Shown here one piece after another: positions 21,742-34,744 of a stretch of 64,000 nt of DNA. The translations under genes and the position numbers were made by a program. Source of the stretch: Euonymus europaeus (lineage: Eukaryota; Streptophyta; Magnoliopsida; Celastrales; Celastraceae); NCBI GenBank assembly GCA_963580455.1, contig OY756972.1, forward strand, positions 8,819,001-8,883,000, given 5' to 3'. Position 1 is the stretch's first letter, and each line of letters opens with the position of its first letter. The notes under the pieces were generated by a model that was not told the DNA's origin, did not search any database, and was given only the letters and a program-made list of their open reading frames with translations.

Positions 21742-22639
21742 TCCGCATTTCAAATTAGTGTCGTCAAAACTACAAAGTCTATTGTGCACTTACGACCATA
21801 TCAATATGAGACAAATCGACGACCCACTCTGCGACAATTCACAATCCAACAGACTCATGTCTCCACTATTCTTCTCCAAATAATCGGAAGTCTAAACTTG
21901 CAGTCTGAACTGAATGATTCATTTTATATTTTCCTTTATCGACTATCTAATTCATTAACAGACCGAGTTGTACTTTTAAGTTCACTACTTCGAGACTCCG
22001 TTAGTGTTTGCGTTTTGTTGATTCCATTATTGTGGTGAGTCGCGATTGCGAGCGAGTGTTATAACGGTGACCATGACTTTATGTTTGAGCAATTTAAAAA
22101 CCTTGTCATGTGCAAATGAAAACTTTTATCAGATTTAAAGGATGCAAAAATATGATGAAAAATATGTGATGACGAGAATCTTGAACCATATCGAATTTTA
22201 AGAAATTATCCATAATCCATAGCATTTTAACATAAAAATCCCCTAATACATCTCATCAGTTTCAACGTTTATGAGCAAATATTACTCCTTCGACTTAACT
22301 GACACAGTTTTATGGCTTCTAGATAATGGCTTAATTTCGATAGTGCTCAAGATTCTCATGTATGCAATGCAAATTAAAAATAATGTCAAAAGTGAACAAG
22401 ATAAAGAATATATACAAAAATATATGTGCAAACGGAGTAAACAAAAACTCCATATGTACATCAAAACATCTCATGTAAAAAAACAGAATCATATATACAA
22501 TATAGTAAAACATCTTTAAAAAAAATGAGAGGTAAAATCGTGTATGTGTAAGCAAGATAACATATGTATATATACAATAAAATAAAATACCATAAATACA
22601 AACTAAATAGAATCACGTATATACAAGCACAACGACAAT

Positions 22640-22904
22640 ATGTATTACACAGTAAGGTTAGAAGTAGTTTCCTGTGTCCTATAACTCTCTGGTTATTGGC
22701 TATGGACAATCTAGGCTCCCGACTTATTCCCCCGCCAGTGTCCATTACTGGAATAGCCTGGGTCCCTCTTAATAGAGGAGTGGGTCGAGTGAGGATTTTT
22801 CGCGAGCCTGCACGGGGATTGGAATCCCTCGAAGGTCTCGTTTACTTCATCCTCTCCTAAGGGTTTTGAGCCCGAGTTGTTTGACTCATGAAAATGTATT
22901 GTGC
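22640..22904. other. GC-richer segment of unknown origin between G and F
   Basis: The composition changes abruptly from AT-rich G sequence. Both strands are open for about 90 codons (for example RIFREPARGLESLEGLVY on +). It ends where the truncated F LTR begins at 22905. The source is not recognised; a fragment of organelle or other unique DNA is possible. Confidence 0.3.
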
Positions 22905-23347
22905 ACAAATACTGCCAATAAAATGTAACATAGAGTCTACAGCGGAAAATCCAAATTATCATAGACGAAACACAGATACTACAGACAGACACAAACATCC
23001 CCACACCAGCTACATCACGCCTCACGCATCCTTGCGCTGATCCTTCACTCCCGCTATCTCACCTGAAAAATATGAGAATGAAAGGCATGAGCCATAAAGC
23101 TCAGTAGGGATACGGAGAAATGTCCATCATCAGAATAAACAGAAAGTAAAACTCGTGATAAAGTAAGAAAACCAGAAAGATATAAAAATACATACAGGAA
23201 ACCATGAGATAATATCCGAATAGGATAAAGGATCTCTGAACCCATCATAAATATCAACAAATCAATCAATATGTAGGGTATACGCCAAATGGGCTCCACC
23301 ACTACCATCCTCAAGTACAACTCTCAAATCAGTACACAATCATAATC
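22905..23347 (-). repeat. Partial 3' LTR of element F
   Basis: Nearly identical to 26418-26860 of the intact LTR (shared from CAAATACTGCCAATAAAATG to CAGTACACAATCATAATC). It lacks both LTR termini. Confidence 0.9.
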
Positions 23348-26078
23348 GAACACAGCCTCCACCTTGGCAGGATCCACTGCCACTCCATCTCTGGATATCA
23401 CATGCCCCAAGAATCTCACCTGAGTCGCCCAAAACTCGCACTTACTCAACTTGGCATACAACTGATGCTCTCTGAGTGGCCGAATACACCAATATACCAT
23501 CGATGAAGACTATCACAAACTGGTCAAGATATTGTCTGAACACTCTATGCATCAAATCCATAAAAGCTGCTGGGGCATTGGTCAGCTCAAACGGCATGAC
23601 CAGAAACTCATAATGACCATATCGAGTACAAAATGCCGTCTTCGATATGTCCTCCTCCCGAATCCTCAACTGGTGATAACCTGACCTGAGATCAATCTTG
23701 GAGTAATAGTGACTACCCCTCAATTGATCAAACAGATCATTTATCCTCGGTAACGGGTACTTATTCTTCACAGTCACCCTATTCAACTTCCTGTAGTCCA
23801 CACACATCCTCATCGATCCGTCCTTCTTCTTCACAAAGAGAACTGGAGCACCCCATGGTGAAGTACTGGGTCTGATAAATCCTAGACCCTGCAACTCCCG
23901 CAACTGCCTATCCAACTCCCTCAACTCTGCTGGAGCCATCCTATGTGGTGGAATAGAAATCGGATCTGTACCCGGATATAACTCAATCACAAAATCAATC
24001 TCTCGCTGTGGTGATAATCCTGGTAACTCCTCAGGAAACACATCTAAGTACTCCTATACCACTGGCACAGCCATACTAGCCTCCATCTCCAATGTAGAAG
24101 TCAAGCTCGCCACTAGACAGTCAGTAAATCGTGGGTTGTCAAGAAAGTGTGAACATGTAATAACCAGCGACCCACAAAAACTAACTCGCCCAGATGGTGA
24201 TGACAGCGTCACCCTACGCTCAGTAGAATCTATCTTAGCATCATAGTCGATCAACCAGTCCAATCCAAGTATCACATCATAGTCAGTGAAATCCATAACA
24301 TATAAATCTGCTCGGAACTCGTGATCAGCAAATCGAAAAATACAACCCCTACAAATGCTCCTCACTACGGTACTTGACCCCAACGGAGAATCCATTACCA
24401 ATCTCCTATTCAAATCCGAAATCTCTAACCCCAATGCCTCAACGAAAGAGGTAGAAATAAACGAATGTGTGGCACCGGTATCAAATAAAACACGAGCCCA
24501 AGAACTGAAAAGTAAAACTCTACCTCCAATGAAATCATGATCTGGTGCTGGCTCGGGTGCAACTGCATAAACTCCAGCTCTCTGGCCTTGCCTCTGCTGT
24601 TGTTGCTGCTGCTGTCTCACTGGTGGTGTTGGAGGTCTGGTCCTTCTGCCTGCTGGAGCCCTAGGTGCTGGTACTGCTGGTGCTAGGACTCCCTGTCCTC
24701 TGCCTGATGGTGATGTATGTCTCCTCGGGCAAAACCTCTGGATATGTCCTGGTAGTCCACAAGAGAAACACAATGGGCTATCTGCTCTGGGACAGTTCGA
24801 TATCATGTGCCCAGTATGACCACACGCATAACAATACAATCCAGATATAGACCCCTGTTCCTATCGTGGACCCTGCGAACCCTGCTGTCCCTGTCTCTGT
24901 GAACCCTGCTGCTGACTCGGACAGTCCTGCCTCCTGTCCTGGAATCTCTGCCCCTGATCCTGTCTGGGTCTCTGTCTCTTACCCTCAGTCCTCTGTCTAC
25001 TACTGCTCCCTGAGGTAGAAGAAGTATCTCCATACTTTCTCTTATGAAGCTTCCAATAATCTTGCGAATCAACCATGCTTCTCTCTATATCAAGTGCCCT
25101 GTCAATGCATTCCCGGTAAGTACGAACCATCATCCCTGCTAAACGCTCTGAAATGCGGGGTTTCAGCCCACGCTGAAATCTCAGTATTTTCTTCTCCTCA
25201 GTGGCAATGTACTCCTCTCCATATCGACCAAGCTCCTCAAACCGTGCCTAATACTGTGACACCGTCATATCTCTACTCTGAATCAGCTCCAGAAACTCCT
25301 TGGCCTTCGCAACACGAATGGCCTGAGGAACATACTGTGCAAGAAACAGAGTCTCAAACTCCGTCCATGGCATCTCCATACTCTCCCTACCAATAGTCAT
25401 ACTCTTCCACCAGACATAAGCATCATCCTCTAAAAATGTTGAAGCCAATAGAGCTCTCCTCTCAACAGGTATCCTGAGTGTCACCATCTGTCTCCTCAAC
25501 TATCGCAACCAATCCTCAGCTGCCATAGGATCTACCACTCCTCGATACACTGGAGGTCTCGTCTTCCTCAACTGAGCTAACTCAGTGATGGAAGGGTCAA
25601 CTGCTAGTGGTGCTGTCTGTGCTGGAACTATCTGACGATCTCCTGGCGGAATGACAACCAGTAACTGAGCCGGTGCGCAACCTAAAGCTAGTGTGGCTGT
25701 CGGATCAATCTGCTCCTGAGTACCAGTAGCAGTCTGCGGTGCAATCTGTGAAGCTAAAGCAGCTACTGCCTGACCAATAGTCTGTATCATACCGGTCATG
25801 TCTCTGTATTGCTGCTGTAAGGTCTCTATCGCAGCCCCCACCCCTGTGGGTGCCGCCTGAATCGGTGTCTGCTTTTGCTCTACCACAGGATCCTGAGTAA
25901 CGCGACCTCGTCCACATCCACGAGCCCTACCTCGACCGCGCCCTCGACCCCGCTCAACTGAAACCTCCTCAGGTATAGATAACTCAATCTCCTCAACCGG
26001 ATCAAGAATCTCACCTCTACCCCGCCCACGTCCACGGGTAGCACGCCCACCCTGAACGCGGGTACTACGTGTATCTAC
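23348..26078 (-). pseudogene. gag-protease-reverse transcriptase of element F
   Basis: A single frame starts at MVDTRSTRVQGG (about 26078). The Arg/Gly-rich gag N-terminus (RGRGRGRGE) is followed by the capsid-like region (WWKSM...FLAQYVP), two CCHC knuckles (CYACGHTGHMISNC, CFSCGLPGHIQRFC), protease with an intact VLFDTGATHSFI, and RT ([21 protein letters not shown]). The frame is broken by TAG at about 25500, 25248, 24861 and 24054. In RT the catalytic FIDD motif reads [10 protein letters not shown], and MPFGL reads MPFEL. A short deletion with frame change follows (ATQRASVV) before the [10 protein letters not shown] block, and the frame then runs into the partial LTR. It cannot make active enzyme. 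Confidence 0.85.
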
Positions 26079-26228
26079 CATGTCTACAAAATAAATGTAC
26101 AACTACATAAATCGAATACCCCAAACGTAAAAGAAATAATTACTCACCAAATCAGCTGGGAAGCGCGTGATGTGTAGCTGGGGGAAAACAAAAGAAACCG
26201 AATAACCTCCCAAAAACTATCTGACCAC

Positions 26229-26239
26229 CTCTGATACCA
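26229..26239 (-). other. Primer binding site of element F (tRNA-iMet)
   Basis: TGGTATCAGAG on the - strand, three bases inside the 5' LTR end at 26243, matches the 3' end of plant initiator tRNA-Met. Confidence 0.85.
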
Positions 26240-26242
26240 AAC

Positions 26243-28255
26243 TGTCACGCCCCTCTCCCAGATAGGTGCAGATGAGCACCCATGAATCCCAGAGGCGTGA
26301 CCGGCAGGGAATCCTTATGTTCCCCGAACCGGATTTAAACCCAAGCTACCATCAATTATCAAGATAACTACAGTAGTAGTCTCACATGTATATACGAATC
26401 TCAACCAAAATCCCAAATACTGCCAATAAAATGTAACATAGAGTTTACAGCGGAAAATCCAAATCATCATAGACGAAACACAGATACTACAGACAGACAC
26501 AAACATCCCCACACCAGCTACATCACGCCTCATGCATCCCTGCGCTGATCCTCCACTTCGGCTATCTCACCTGAAAAACATGAGAATGAAAGGGATGAGC
26601 CACAAAGCTCAGTAGGGATACGGAGAAATGTCCATCATCAGAATAAACAGAAAGTAAAACTCGTGATAAAGTAAGAAAACCAGAAAGATATAAAAATACA
26701 TACAGGAAACCATGAGGTAATATCCGAATAGGATTAAGGATCTCCGAACCCATCATAAATATCAACAAATCAATCAATATGTAGGGTAGACGCCGAATGG
26801 GCTCCACCTCTTCCATCCTCAAGTACAACTCTCAAATCAGTACACAATCATAATCCAACTCAAATCCATATCAACTCAGAAAATCCTCCCCTGGACCCAC
26901 CCTGATCTCCGTAAGGTGTCTCCCAGTCCAGGTACTCCCCAGATTGGATGAGGATCGAGCCTACATCAGGTACTCAATAGCATCGCCTACATCGAAGAGC
27001 GTCCCCTAGGATGTACCCCACCTCAATTCGATCTCCAGGTACGTACCCGATTAGAACCATCAACAAATCATCCAGTAGGCTGGGTCGCCCAATGTGGGTC
27101 CCACACACTACAAATCATCCATCAATAATCTCGTAGCATCATCACAGAAAATCACCAGAGTATAGTCCTATCTAGACTCTCACCAAAACACCCCCAACCA
27201 AGATGTGGGCCCCACCACTGAGTGTGGGCCCCACGGGAGACGTGGCGCACAAGAGTGCAACTAATTGTGCAAACACAATCAAAAATAGCCTGAAATAGTA
27301 ATGTAGTGCAATTGCGGAAATAAATCGGATAAGAGTATAAATAGAGAAATTCCCAAACTCTGGGAATTTCATACAAATAGACAAGTAGGAGTCCGTCGAA
27401 TACGGAACCCCCGGAACCCCAAATAAGAAATAGGGCAGAATCCCTACCAAAAATGTCGACTACGCTAATCCGTAGTACGTCCGAAATCCCAATCCAAAAT
27501 CCCCAAATCAGCCTCCTGCATCAGAATATAGATACGTATACACGACGGTCAAAATACGGAAAGTCAACCTAAAAGTCAAATGGTCAAACTGGTCAAAGTC
27601 AACTCGTGTAAAAAGTCAAACCCGGTCAAAAGTCAACTCGGGTAAAAGTCCACCCGGTCAACTCGGGTCACCCGTGAACAATGGCACCGCCACTGCCGTA
27701 GCCAGAGCCGACGATTCTTGCGACGTTTTCCGGCGAACCATACATCAAATTAAAGCTCTCAACACAAGCAATCCAATGGTACCTGTCTCGTTCCGAAACT
27801 ACTTCGGAATCGACCGGGATCGCTCTTTGAAGTCGCTGGAAAATCGAAACTCCGCCGCCTGATTCCGCCGCCTGTGGTGGTCCGATGACGACGATTCCAG
27901 TTGGGTTTTGTTCCTCTCTCCACAAGCTTCGATTCGACACCTCCCACGCCTCAATCGGACCACAAACGCCCAAAATCCAATTTTCCCAAAAAATTTCTTC
28001 TCTCCATGCGTGCTGGAGAAGAAGAACCCAGAAAAATCTGGGTTATACCAGATTTTTCCTCGAAATTACCATTTTGCCCTTGCATAATCCTAATTAAATC
28101 TTTTAACTTCCAAAATTCGTAACAAATTCAATTCAACTCTGATTCAGGTGATTCTTGCGCCAATATTTTTCTAAAAATATGTATTATTTATTAAAAATAT
28201 CAAATTTGAAAAATTATTATATATTTTTTTAAAAATTTGGGTTCGGGATATTACA
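26243..28255 (-). repeat. 5' LTR of element F
   Basis: 2.0 kb from TGTCACGCCCC to GGGATATTACA as read on +, with the primer site adjoining on the left. It contains no gene. Apparent frames near 27700-28100 overlap on both strands and look non-coding. Confidence 0.85.
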
Positions 28256-28630
28256 TCTACAAGATAACCCTTTTTTTTCTACCCCTTTATATTAATTGTT
28301 AGGTTCAACTAAACTGAGACACACTAATGTATGCCATGTTGACACAGTAGCATCATTACCTAGCATTGAAACTTATCGTCCCACAATATCTGCATGACCA
28401 ATTTAATGATTCTAATCGCACAAGCACATCTCATAAATGACAATCCCAACCTATTTTTGACATATGAGCCCTGATATTTGTCACTCTCTTGATTAAAGAA
28501 ACAACATGGTGACATGTCAAGTCTGGGTAATCGAGCCCATCCTTATCCATTTTGTTTTCAATTATCCCCCGGTAGTGACACATTGTTTATGGATAGGCAC
28601 AACAATCTTAATCCGTTTGAGTTTCAATCC

Positions 28631-28638
28631 TATATAAA
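28631..28638 (+). promoter_or_regulatory. TATA box ahead of the small ORF at 28704
   Basis: TATATAAA lies 66 bases before the ATG, followed by CTCAGCAAAACTAC-type leader sequence typical of plant 5' UTRs. Confidence 0.45.
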
Positions 28639-28703
28639 CCCCATATCGAAAAGGCTTAACTAGTCCTCAGCAAAACTACTACTATTAATTTTCATTCTAT
28701 CCA

Positions 28704-28982
28704 ATGGATACCCACTCTCGTGACAACTATTCAGGCATACACCCGGAGTTGGAAGAGATCTGTAGGTAAATCCAAGCCTTAGAGAGGGTTTATGATCAAA
28801 TCCTATCTAGAGTTGATTCCCTAATCCAGTTGAAAACACCACCGGGAAATAGTTAGGGTGCTACCCTAGACACAACCAACCCAAACAATGAATCTGTTGA
28901 TCCACAGAACATTGAGTCTAGCTACTACCTTGGGTTACTTGCTCGTACCGAATCGTATAGCAGCGAGGAGTGGGCTGGATAG
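28704..28982 (+). pseudogene. Unrecognised small ORF with two in-frame stops inside element C
   Basis: The ATG at 28704 opens a 92-codon frame ending in TAG at 28980-28982, broken by TAA at 28767-28769 and TAG at 28854-28856. The predicted product starts MDTHSRDNYSGIHPELEEIC. It has a heptad-like helical stretch (IQALERVYDQILSRVDSLIQ) and then an Asn/Ser-rich tail ending YSSEEWAG. It has a TATA box at 28631 and a short AC-rich leader, and reads opposite to element C. No domain is recognised. Confidence 0.4.
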
Positions 28983-31926
28983 TTCGACCACTGCTAAATA
29001 ATGCCAATAGTATGCCTGTTGGAATAAGAGAAGCTAAGCACCGTTAAACCTATACTGTTTTCTATTATCTATGTACAAATTGTGTTAATCGTACCATCCC
29101 CACAACCTTCTATGTAATATCTCCTCTTGTTGGTTTAGATGTTTACTCAAATACGCAATGTCTAATAATGCCCTACATACTGTAATATGTACAATCGACT
29201 ATGTAATATCTGTCTTTCCTTTTCTTGTTAATATCTATACACCACACACCAAATGTAAATGAGCCTATATGTCATTCCTTTCTTAACATCCACACGACGC
29301 AAAACTCTTTTTTTTCCCCCAACAATACCAAAACTCATAACAAATTTCATTACCACAAATGCCACTAAACTCTCCAATATCTCTTCATAACTAAGCAAAA
29401 TTTTAGCACGACTTCGCACTTACTAATTCATGTCAACAGTAGATGGATTAATCAGTTTGTTCTGCGTAACCTAATAACTCCTTTCATAATAGTATATATA
29501 TACATACCTATCACATGTAATATGTTCCTAATATCTCAACAATTTATTCAAGGATTTAATGCCAATAACACACAAATATAGCCACTTTTGCTCGATGAAC
29601 ACATATTACATACTCAACCCAAATCAACTTCCCATTACTCTAGTTCTTACCCTAAATAGTGCAGTTTGGATACTAAACCCATAAAGTCTCTTTCCTAATC
29701 AGCAATATATAAGTCTCACCATATGTCGGGTTACACAAAGTAATTCAGAGATACAACCACCCATCTTCACTATTCTCCTTTACTTACACTATTCTTTTTC
29801 CAACGAAATTTCCCAGTTACTAACCTCCCACCTACCAACTTCACCTTCCTAATTAATTTCAGGAAACATCCTTTTACAATTACACTCACCTTCTACATGT
29901 TAACATCTCTTCCCATTTATTATCAATTTTCCTTTTTTATTTTTTTTACACAACATGATGTGTTCTTTAAACACTACCACTTCCCCTATTAACCCAACCA
30001 CACCTCATGTCTCAAGATAATTACAAGTAGATATCCTTCCAAATTTAACCTTCACAACTAGTCAATTACAATGAAATACCCTACAACAATTTTCATATGT
30101 ACCACCATTCACCTAATTTTTTTCCCTTGCATCAACAATCAATACAACAATTAATGTTTTCTTCATCATTTTAGTTGGTCATACATATCAATCACTTAGA
30201 TTCACATTCAAAAATTTCTAGTTGCGACTTTTGTTTCACAACGCCAATATAATTTCACTACATCAATCAATAACATCAAATTCCTCTGCCATCCTTTATG
30301 TCAATTAACTCCAACATATATGTATAAGACAATATTTCCAATGCTTAACATTCTATATAGTTTCACGATCTATCTCTTTTTTATAGCCTCACTCCTGAAC
30401 AATCTTCCCGGCATTGACTTTGCAATGGTTCCAACAAAACATTGGAGTCCCACCCGGATTACGTTAAAATCTTCACTCCCTCTGTTAGTTTTACAATCCC
30501 TCGGTATCCCAATACCCACACTGGTATGAAAGTTACTCCCTAACGATTCCTCTAGCATCTCTAAATTCCCTTTTAGCTCAAGGACCTATCCTCTTTTCCT
30601 GTATCAAGAGGTCTCCCTCTACCTCGCAATAGCACTGGAGTCCTCCGTGTCCCCTATCAACTTTTTTTTCCCACTTTTTTTCTTGTTTAGATCAACACCA
30701 AATTAAGGCAGTCTTTCCATATTTGAACAATAATAAATCCATCATTATTCTATACCCATTAACAACCACTTAAATCACGGGCTTACTTTGACATTGCACT
30801 AGACATATGGCCAAGATAACACCACAATCACTAAGTACTTGTATGATGCATAAATATAACACTGCATAAACGACTCAACTCAACCATGTACTATGAAAAT
30901 TATTATCCCATTATTCCAATATATATAACCCTACACTTCCAATTCCTTCATGGTGGTCTTAGGCCACCTAATCACCTCATATAATAACGAGAATCCCTAT
31001 TACATCATTCCAATATATGTATATGAAACCCAAGGATCTACACCACAAATCACCAATAATAAATCACACCCAAATTCTTTATTCAATCCGTTAAGTCACA
31101 GGCTATAGATCACAAAGGATATTCCAAGTAGTCTAGTATAGCACATAGTCATAGCTCTCACTGTGGTACCTCACTTTAAGTCATCTTTACATTGCAACAC
31201 CACAAACACAATTTCTCCATCCCACTTACATGTTGATTTGCACTAATCAACTTCCTAAGATTTCAGATTTACATAATCGTATCAACAAACAATGGAAACC
31301 TCCTTTAATAGTCCAGTAACTTACCGAGAGCTTGCAACCCCATATAAATATAGGAATCAATAAAACTTCATGCTATCTCATGGGTTAAGTATTTCCTACC
31401 AACCCAAATTCCTTAACAATTGTTAAGTAAACCCAAGCCACATCCCTAGTCAACATTAAGAACTCAATTTCATCACATAATTCACTTTGGCAACAATAAT
31501 AGATTCATATGAAACGACCCAATTCATTCATAAAGTGATAAATCATTCTCTTTCATGTCTCAGCAACAATCACATTCCTCATCATTGCCAATCAATAACA
31601 AATAGAAAAAAAAATTCATGCTAAACACAACATTCGGCAAGGAACAACCAATTCACAAGTTTCCAGCATCTCTAGTAATCAATTATTCCAAAGTTATAGA
31701 ATCCCCTACCTCTTGCCAAACCAACATTCTTTTTATTTAACCTTTCCATACAGAGGTCTACCCCATCCTCTAGCAGCCATCTATTTACACAACATCACAG
31801 ATATATATATAATTAATTGAATCTCAACATTCATCAAACGCCATCTCACATAACTCTTACCCAATCGGTTGTGATGTTGAATAGGAACAAGTGCACATAT
31901 CACAACTCAACATTAACCCCAACCTC

Positions 31927-31938
31927 GCTCTGATACCA
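31927..31938 (-). other. Primer binding site of element C (tRNA-iMet)
   Basis: TGGTATCAGAGC on the - strand is a perfect 12-base match to the 3' end of plant initiator tRNA-Met, three bases inside the LTR that starts at 31942. Confidence 0.85.
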
Positions 31939-31941
31939 AAC

Positions 31942-33871
31942 TGGCACGCCCAAACCCCCAGGACGTGACGTGGAAATCAAAAGACTAATTAAACCCAATT
32001 AATTCAAGTGACTTTTTTTCCTTTATTTATATACATAAAATATATAAATAACACGTAGAAATAACCATACTCCCCTCTTATAGTATGTGCACCTACTCGT
32101 CAATCTGTTTCCCATCACCAACTCGATTGGCATCGCTCGGCTAACTTGGAAAAAAACATAAAACAGAGGGATGAGCTAAAGCTCAGTAGGAAATACCATA
32201 ACCTTTGAAAGTGTATCACAGTTCAATTCCACATCAAGTCGCATGCAAATATTAATCGATTATTTCCCACTTCCATCACAATCTCAACCACCCCCGTCTT
32301 CCGACCTCATCGTTAGAGCCAATTCCATTCCCGTCCCGACCTCAACGTCGAAAGCATTCCATCCACATCTCGACCTCATCATCAAAACTAATCTTCTTCG
32401 AGTCCCAACCTCATCGCCGAAACCCTTACGAGTAAAGAAGGTAGACATTCCCCTTCTACCCAAACTTTCCACCCTTCGCTATGTGGCCGCATAGCGAATC
32501 CTTACTCGAATTTTACCAACTTTACATACAAGGTTTCATTCACACATCATTGCAACCTCCTTAGCACATATCCACCCCATATCCTCCACAATACACATCC
32601 TCAACAGTACAACCTCCGCAATTCTCACAAAATGCCAGATATAAATATTCATTCACAAAACATTGAATATTTGAACAACAATTTCTAGTAAAAATTACAA
32701 ATAACATATTCACCCGCATACACTCTTCACCACAATTCCACATTAACCCACCAGACATTTATATAAGAAAATCACAACTCACCTAAATAAACGCAAGAGT
32801 CATTGATTAAACTAAAGTATGACAATCCCCAAAATAATGCAAAGATTATAGTATTCCCTACCTTATGAAGCGTGACTCACATCCCACTTACACCAATACC
32901 TTTCCGTATGATTTTTGACATACATCCGAAATTCTTCACCAAACTTCAGGTATAATTTCTACAACAAAATACGCATACATAGTCACAAATATGCTTAAGC
33001 ACCCCTAAAATACATAGAATATACGACCTGGTCAAATGGGTGAATTTTGCCCAAAAAAGTCAAATGGGTCAACATACCCGAAATGTCCACATTCTGGTCA
33101 TCGGAGATTCGACAACTTTCATTGGAAATCACCAACTGGGCGTTGTAGTACTCACCAATATGAACTCAACGGTGGTGGTCTTGCGTCAAATGGAGAAATT
33201 GACCGTCCAAGCTTGAGGTGACTGAATCTTTTGAGAGCCTTTTTCGGAGATATAAGTTCCATTTTGGACGATTCTTCAACCGATTTCATGTCTCCAAGAG
33301 ACGAAGAGATTGGTACAAATTTTGTGATGCCAAAGTCTAACTCGCGAATATCACGTTTTTTTTATCTTCTTTCTCTGTTTGTGTTTCTTTCTTTTCTTTC
33401 TTTACGGTTTTTTTTCCTGTCCTTTTGAAGCTAAATTCAGATATTTATAAAAATTAGATCTCTTTTTTTTTCTTCACTTATTTAATAAAAATTGGATACT
33501 CATTAAGTGTTCCACTTCCCTAATTATTTATAAATACTACCATCCAATTTACATTCCCCCCACCCCTTCTTGATTGTTCCTTCTTTATTTAATTAACTAA
33601 ATACCTATTATATAATTCACCTTTTCCAATTTCACATCAACTCTCCTTCCTTAATTATTTACAAGAATATCCTCCAACGAATGTGTATTTCGCCACCATC
33701 CGGTAATTTTCCTATTTATTTATATTATTATTTTCTTTTTGCACTTATTCACACTCATATATTTATTTATTATTTTGATCAAAATTTAATTATCAGACCC
33801 ACTATCGTATCATTGTGCACGTGTCACTCTCTTATTCATTGTTTATATTATTCTCGAGTTAGGTTATCACA
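31942..33871 (-). repeat. 5' LTR of element C
   Basis: Reads TGGCACGCCC...TTATCACA on +, 1.93 kb. Its first 60 bases match 13700-13757. It is directly followed by the target duplication ATAGT. No genes are inside. Confidence 0.8.
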
Positions 33872-33876
33872 ATAGT

Positions 33877-34540
33877 AGTCGCAAGCACCTGGGTTACTAG
33901 CTCCAGCATCTCCCCCAGATCTCCCATCTACCGCTCTATATGGGGGAAGGGGATGCGGTGGCTCTAGATAGCAGCATACAACTCAGCAATAGTGGCTAGC
34001 TCTAACTCATACGAGATTGTATGCTTTGGGACACCAGAAGACTCCAGAGCATCCGAATTTCATCGGAGGTACTTTTCTTATCTCAAATTGTTGGGTGAGA
34101 GTGTTTTTTTATTCTGGGGCTACAACAACATTCATCATTAGTACATTAGCATATTCACTTGGGTTAGAAATTTCTCTGATAAAGCACATGTTTACGGTAT
34201 CTTCGTTGATGGGGTATTTTACTCCTTTAGAAGGGATAACTTTTGGTTGTGAGTGCCCGTTCGGATAAGTGGACTTAAAAGCTGACTTTTATGTGATAGA
34301 CTTCAAGGATTTTGATGTGATCCTTGGAGATGATTGGTTGACAAAGTACCATGGGTTACTAGATTTTTAGGAGAGAAAGATCACACTTAGAATATCCGAG
34401 GGAGGCGTGATACAATTGAAAGGATCGAAGGGGATTCATTGTCCACGTTTCTTAGATAATCCTTTATACCAAGATTGTGGGATGGCAAGTTTGGTGACTT
34501 TAACACCTAGGGCTGATTTCACTACACTACTTCGAGTAGT
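33877..34540 (+). pseudogene. gag end and aspartic protease of element A
   Basis: After the ATAGT duplication the gag tail leads into a protease-like stretch (GGTFLISNCWVRVFFYSGAT, then LGLEISLIKHMF and DVILGDDWL). The active-site Asp-Ser-Gly is changed to Tyr-Ser-Gly, and stops interrupt the frame (for example TAA near 34266 and TAG near 34370). The protease is inactive. Confidence 0.75.
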
Positions 34541-34744
34541 AGAAGAGTATATGGATGTATTTATGGAAGAGTTGTAGGGATTACCTCCAAAGAGAGAAAT
34601 TGACTTTCCTATCAAGCTGCATTCGAGCGTGAATCCAATTTTGATTCCACCTTACCGGATGGCTCTGACAGAGTTAAAACAGTTGATGATGTAGCTAGAA
34701 TAGTTGCAAGATTTAAGGTTTATAAGGCCGAGTGTGTTTCCGGC

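Larger units (their letters stand above)
13758..22690. mobile_element. TGTCGCAACC-type LTR element G (or stack of related elements) inside C
   Basis: G begins TGTCGCAACCGG at 13758 directly inside the C LTR. A long LTR-like block to 16877 ends GGGGTACAACA, followed by internal sequence with two tandem arrays, three ACTGCCCCAGT hairpins, a second LTR-like fragment (about 18830-19870) and an unrecognised acidic ORF. No gag or pol is seen. The right limit is uncertain: sequence of G character runs to about 22600, and no matching second LTR is visible. Confidence 0.45.
22905..28255 (-). mobile_element. Ty3/gypsy element F, - strand, truncated after RT
   Basis: The complete 5' LTR is 26243-28255 and an iMet primer site is next to it. 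One continuous gag-protease-RT frame (26078-23348) follows. The RT frame is then joined at 23347/23348 to a partial LTR (22905-23347) that matches 26418-26860. RNase H, integrase and the start of the 3' LTR are missing. Confidence 0.85.
28256..31926. other. Non-coding interior of element C
   Basis: About 3.7 kb of AT-rich sequence with stops in all frames lies between F and the primer site of C. The only coding-like stretch is the small ORF at 28704-28982. Confidence 0.6.
13700..33871 (-). mobile_element. LTR element C, non-autonomous, containing nested elements G and F
   Basis: The duplicated target ATAGT (13695-13699 and 33872-33876) brackets it precisely, and the interrupted gag of element A resumes outside. 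The right LTR (31942-33871) is the 5' LTR on the - strand, and a perfect tRNA-iMet primer site adjoins it. The left LTR survives as 58 bases (13700-13757) before element G interrupts it. What I can assign to C's interior (28256-31926) has no gag or pol, which suggests a large non-coding retrotransposon derivative. Confidence 0.75.

Noticed and set aside
27668..28122. Overlapping frames on both strands that look like a gene in the F LTR
   Set aside because: All lie inside the LTR, overlap each other and show no domain.
29200..31900. Search for gag or pol of element C
   Set aside because: Stops are frequent in all frames and no retroelement motif is recognisable, so C is treated as non-autonomous.
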